Position numbers and translations under genes: made by a program. From positions 454,501 to 518,500 of the forward strand of contig JACSYO010000132.1 of assembly GCA_016806645.1 (NCBI GenBank): a DNA stretch of 64,000 nucleotides, given 5' to 3'. Of the stretch, positions 60,118 to 64,000 are shown in pieces. A model generated the notes under the pieces. That model did not search any database and was not told the origin of the DNA. It saw nothing but the letters and a program-made list of their open reading frames with translations. Every line of letters starts with the position of its first letter. Position 1 is the first letter of the stretch. This stretch comes from Ophiodon elongatus (Eukaryota; Chordata; Actinopteri; Perciformes; Hexagrammidae).

Positions 60118-63100
60118 TTACATCCCACCCCCATAATCTTTCCCTACAGCTCTGTTCATTTTCCAAAGCTCTCTCTATTCACAGTAAGCCTCACTGTCAA
60201 TGTGTGACTGAGGGCTTACATGGTCTGAATTCATCTATACATGTTCCATGCCACCTGCTTATGTGTGGGCCTAATTCATTCTGCATGAAACGTCTTGTAA
60301 CAATTATCTGCCTCTCTCTCTCTCTCTTGTACATCTATTCAACAGGCAATGAAATGTTGAATGGTAGGCTGACACAATTTGATACATTTGTACAAAAGCA
60401 CCTGGTGAAGTGATTTGGCAAGGAGTTAAACATTTAATCTCTGTCAAAGTCCTCAACCTGTGCACTTTTTAATTTGATTTCATGGATCTACAATTACTGT
60501 TATGTCATGTTCTCAAATTAAACCACTGGACTGCCTGGAAAACGGCTCGGCCCAACAGTGGCCTAAATCCTGAATGCCAGATTGCTGGACTCAACTAAGC
60601 ATGAATGACGTGCCAGTATCGGATCAAGTACACTGGTCTCATTCCAAGGGCCACATTGGTCCCGTGTGCTGCTGAATGGAGCTGGCTGACAGCCTAAATT
60701 TCCCCAGGTCTACATTGCCAAAACCTAGCCAAATCTTGCTTGGCAGTCAAATAGCACTGACGCATATTTTGACTCAAAATTTGGTTGCCAAACAAGTCTA
60801 AGTCACAATCTGTTCCATTCACCAGGCGTCTTGGATAGAAATAAAAGAATGAAGTAATGAGCAATCATCACTCAGTTAATCATCAGATAGAGTCTGTGCC
60901 AAAACTAGCATCAGAGATAGGTCTTAAGGGGTTTAATGTAGGATTTGAGGAGGATATCGTATTAAGTCTAGGTCAGAAGAAAATGAAGATTGTTGTCATA
61001 GTGACACACGTCAGTGGGGCTGTAAAGTGTGTCACTCATTGTTGCGCTGCCGCTAAACCGGCAGCAGTGATAATCCATGAGGTAGTCACAGAGCCACATG
61101 GAGGTCTGTGTAAAAGGTACATCCAGTAAAGCGGGACTACATGCTCGCACACTCACACACTACGCTGACGCTGTTGTGTTAACCAAAGTGTATGAAATCC
61201 ATCCACTGCAAGGGTGAGCCGGCATGAGTCAGCCCATGACCTGCCGGAGGATTCATATGCCGCGGAATTTCTTTTATTTTGAAAATCAGTATTGGCTCAG
61301 AATTTCACAATCGATGCAACCCCAGTTTTGGTTTAATGTCCCACAACTTTACAGTGTTGGTTGACTCATATCAAACTTCTTTTCAAACCTAGCATGCAGC
61401 TGTCCAGCACCAATCAGCTGATAGACAAAATTAGCAATAAGCTGCTGCATATAGCAGAACATTTAGTAGCTAAAGAGACAGATATATCTCTCAGAAGTTG
61501 GTGGAGACCAAAACAGAGCTAAAAGAAGAGTCAATATTGGACTTACCATTATCACATGAACAGGACTCCACATGTAACATAAGCTATTTACTAATGTTCA
61601 CTAACTTAACTCTAGAGGTGATAAAACATCAATGCTGTGTTTACGTTGTTGCTTCCCAAAGTTGAGGGACTTGGGAGGTAATTAATAAAAGAATGGTCAG
61701 ACTCCAATACATCATGACTTTTACTCCTTCGAACAGTAGTACTCACTGGGACCAGTGTGACTTTGACATGCAAAATTTGTGGATTGGACCTTTTAAATGT
61801 ATCGTCTCAGCTATTGTTCTACAGTACCATTGATGGATTTCACTGTTCTATTTTTCAAAGGCACACAAATTAACACTAAAAGAAAAGACAGCTGTTTTCC
61901 ACATGACCCAAGACGAGAACTCAGAAGTTTGGAACAACCATAATCAACATTTCATCTGCTGTGCCTTTGTTAATCTGAAAGTATTTTATTAAGAAACACA
62001 TTCACACTGGTATAGGAACAACAAAGTGCCAAACCTTTTCTCAGCTGACAAAGTTGAAGACTGTTGACACATCAGCGAGATCCCCCTGCTCACTCAGCTC
62101 TGGAGGACACAAATGGACTTCCAGGGATTTGTTGATAGTCATTTACATGGTGAACACACTCTTCCTACCTTATCTGTTAAATCGGTGCAATCCGTTTATA
62201 TGCTTAAACTATGACCACTATAATTAAATGCTGATTGGGAGAAGATTAATGATGATGCAGATATGTTGGGAACATAACATATTCCCTATCTCGGGTTGTG
62301 TTGCACCGATCAGGCTCCACTGGGGGAATCATTGTAGAAGGGGACTAGATATTGAATTTTTAATTCGCTGTGCCCTTAGAGTAGTGTGACCTGCTATGCG
62401 TTGGAGTTATTGGGAGTAATTCCAGTCTCATTAAGAATTCTCCTGGCATGTTAATAGAGGTTGATGAAGTGACCAGGAATCCATAGTCATTTAGTGGAGG
62501 GGAGAAACAGCAACAGAAATATCCACTGAGAGTTTCTCTGCTGAGCCTTGATGAGGCTTTGTTATTAAGAGGATACATATGTGACAATAGTGAACAGCTT
62601 ATGAATCTGAAATATTCCAAAATGAATTCTATAAATGTTCTGTCTATTCCCATAAGTGCAGGGAAAGTGAGAATGAAAGAGCTTCAAAGCCTCGGCTGTG
62701 TTTAGCAGGTAAGCAGGCATACAAATTATTCCAGCAAACTGCTTTTCTCGGGTGTTGTCTCCATCCCAGTGCAACTGAAACAGCTCAGGAAGTTTTATGT
62801 GTATCCTAGCCGTTCATCTTGATATGTGTCTCCAGGTGCTTTGAAGTGGGTACTTACCTCTTGAAAGCTGAAGCCTATTCTCATCTTAATGAACAAATCA
62901 CCTGGTAAAATATGTGAGGCACCCTATTGATGAAATGGAAATGGGGAAGCTGACCCAGCAGCATCGTTCAAGCACTGACATAAATTACCAATTCAAGCCG
63001 TGTTTCTTTCTTATCAGTAGAGCCAGTGATAACTCACAAGACTAATTAATTTTCATTTAGCACTTTTTTTTTGTTTTGTTGAAATATTCCCCCACATGAA

Positions 63101-64000
63101 TGTCTTTCACTTTTTTAAGGTTGTATTTTTTAATGTGAATGCAATTAGTGGAACACCAGGGAAGGCAGTTTTCCTGAAAATAAAAAAAGAAATTATAAAT
63201 AAAACAGAATTTGAAAATATATCCTTCCCCACGGAGCCCAACCAACCAGACAAGCATGGGCATATGCACACTCTTCATACAGTGACCTGTAGCCTGCAAT
63301 GGCTGTACCCACCATAGAGGTCCCCGAGGTCCGGTCCTCTGTATTTCCTGACTAAAAATAACTTGACTTTGGTGCAGCAAAGATATTCTACAACTCGAGG
63401 GGGGGACAATTCCCTAAATCCCCCTAATAAGCTCAGCTATTGGACCTCTGTATTTCTAAAACACTGTGTATGAATATGTAGCCTACGAATAAGTCATTCA
63501 TTTCAAACATCGTCCTTCATCCAGTTACTGTACCTGCACTGGTACTAGTTATTCCTTACAAACATTATCCTTCCTACAGTAACCTGTACAAGTACGTCAC
63601 ATTCATTTTAAACACTATCCCGATAGTGATTGTGATCCCAAAGCTTTTACATAGCTGCATTTCTTTGCTAACTTTCACTACATTAGAGCTAGTGTGAACA
63701 TTAGCCTTTGGCTGCGTTTAGCGGAACACAAACAGTTTGTGACATTTTCTTTCCATCTCTGAAAAGCTTTGTCGATATTGTCACACCATCTATTTGATAA
63801 GTCCGTCTTCCATTTTTGGGTTAGTGAATGCCGGTGATAGAATAGCAACTTTTCCTGCAGTCTATTCTGACGATGAATCTAACTTTCAATATCTAAAAGG
63901 TCATGCAAGCGCGTGTGATTGGTCAAAGTCTCCCACGACAGACTCAATGTTTTAAAGCCAGAAACTCCTCAAGAGGAGGATTGTTTTCTCTCACACCAAT
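60118..64000. other. Unannotated 3.9-kb end of window
   Basis: A (CT)n run lies at about 60311-60328. Frames of 90-107 codons (60857-61129 plus; 62360-62653 and 63057-63380 minus) have no recognisable domains. No transposon or tandem repeat could be assigned. Confidence 0.45.

Overview
The window looks like gene-poor, AT-rich chromosomal DNA of a teleost fish. The evidence is long (CA/GT)n microsatellites, several degraded copies of L2/Rex1-like LINEs that I recognise from fish genomes, a Tc1/mariner-type element, tRNA-derived SINE-like repeats, and short non-autonomous DNA elements typical of bony fish. Nothing prokaryotic or operon-like is present. I could not support any intact protein-coding gene. 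Most reading frames over 60 codons are chance frames or by-products of tandem repeats. All family names come from memory of repeat consensus features; no database search was possible.

Layout. 0.6-1.5 kb: LINE fragment. 3.8-4.1 kb: two strong palindromes, one a 62-bp perfect palindrome. 4.6-5.3 kb: a short TTAA-flanked DNA element split by a 352-bp solo LTR with a 5-bp target duplication. 6.2-7.8 kb: an AT-rich degenerate satellite next to a 36/39-bp C/T-rich minisatellite. 8.2-9.0, 22.0-22.5 and 49.7-50.0 kb: relatives of the TTAA element, one carrying a 12-copy 27-bp minisatellite. 8.2, 13.9 and 50.6 kb: another dispersed family. 18.6-19.9 kb: a 1.3-kb fold-back element with nearly self-complementary arms and a 7-bp flanking duplication. 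26.5-27.95 kb: Rex1/L2-like LINE carcass. 28.6-30.06 kb: Tc1/mariner element on the minus strand, interrupted by a SINE. 36.3, 38.9, 43.1, 44.7 and 57.5 kb: further L2-like LINE pieces. 53.6-54.15 kb: a second LINE type on the minus strand. 54.96-55.49 kb: two exon-like blocks, frameshifted, resembling the end of a multicopy fish SAMD3-like protein. 59.7-60.1 kb: a 132-codon open frame of unknown origin.

No genes act together here. The window is best read as a record of nested and decayed transposon insertions plus tandem-repeat growth. The most unusual items are the 1.3-kb fold-back element, the 62-bp spacerless palindrome, the nested solo LTR, the minisatellite that appears to have grown inside a DNA transposon, and the spliced-looking pseudogene. 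I found no sign of a new multi-gene system.
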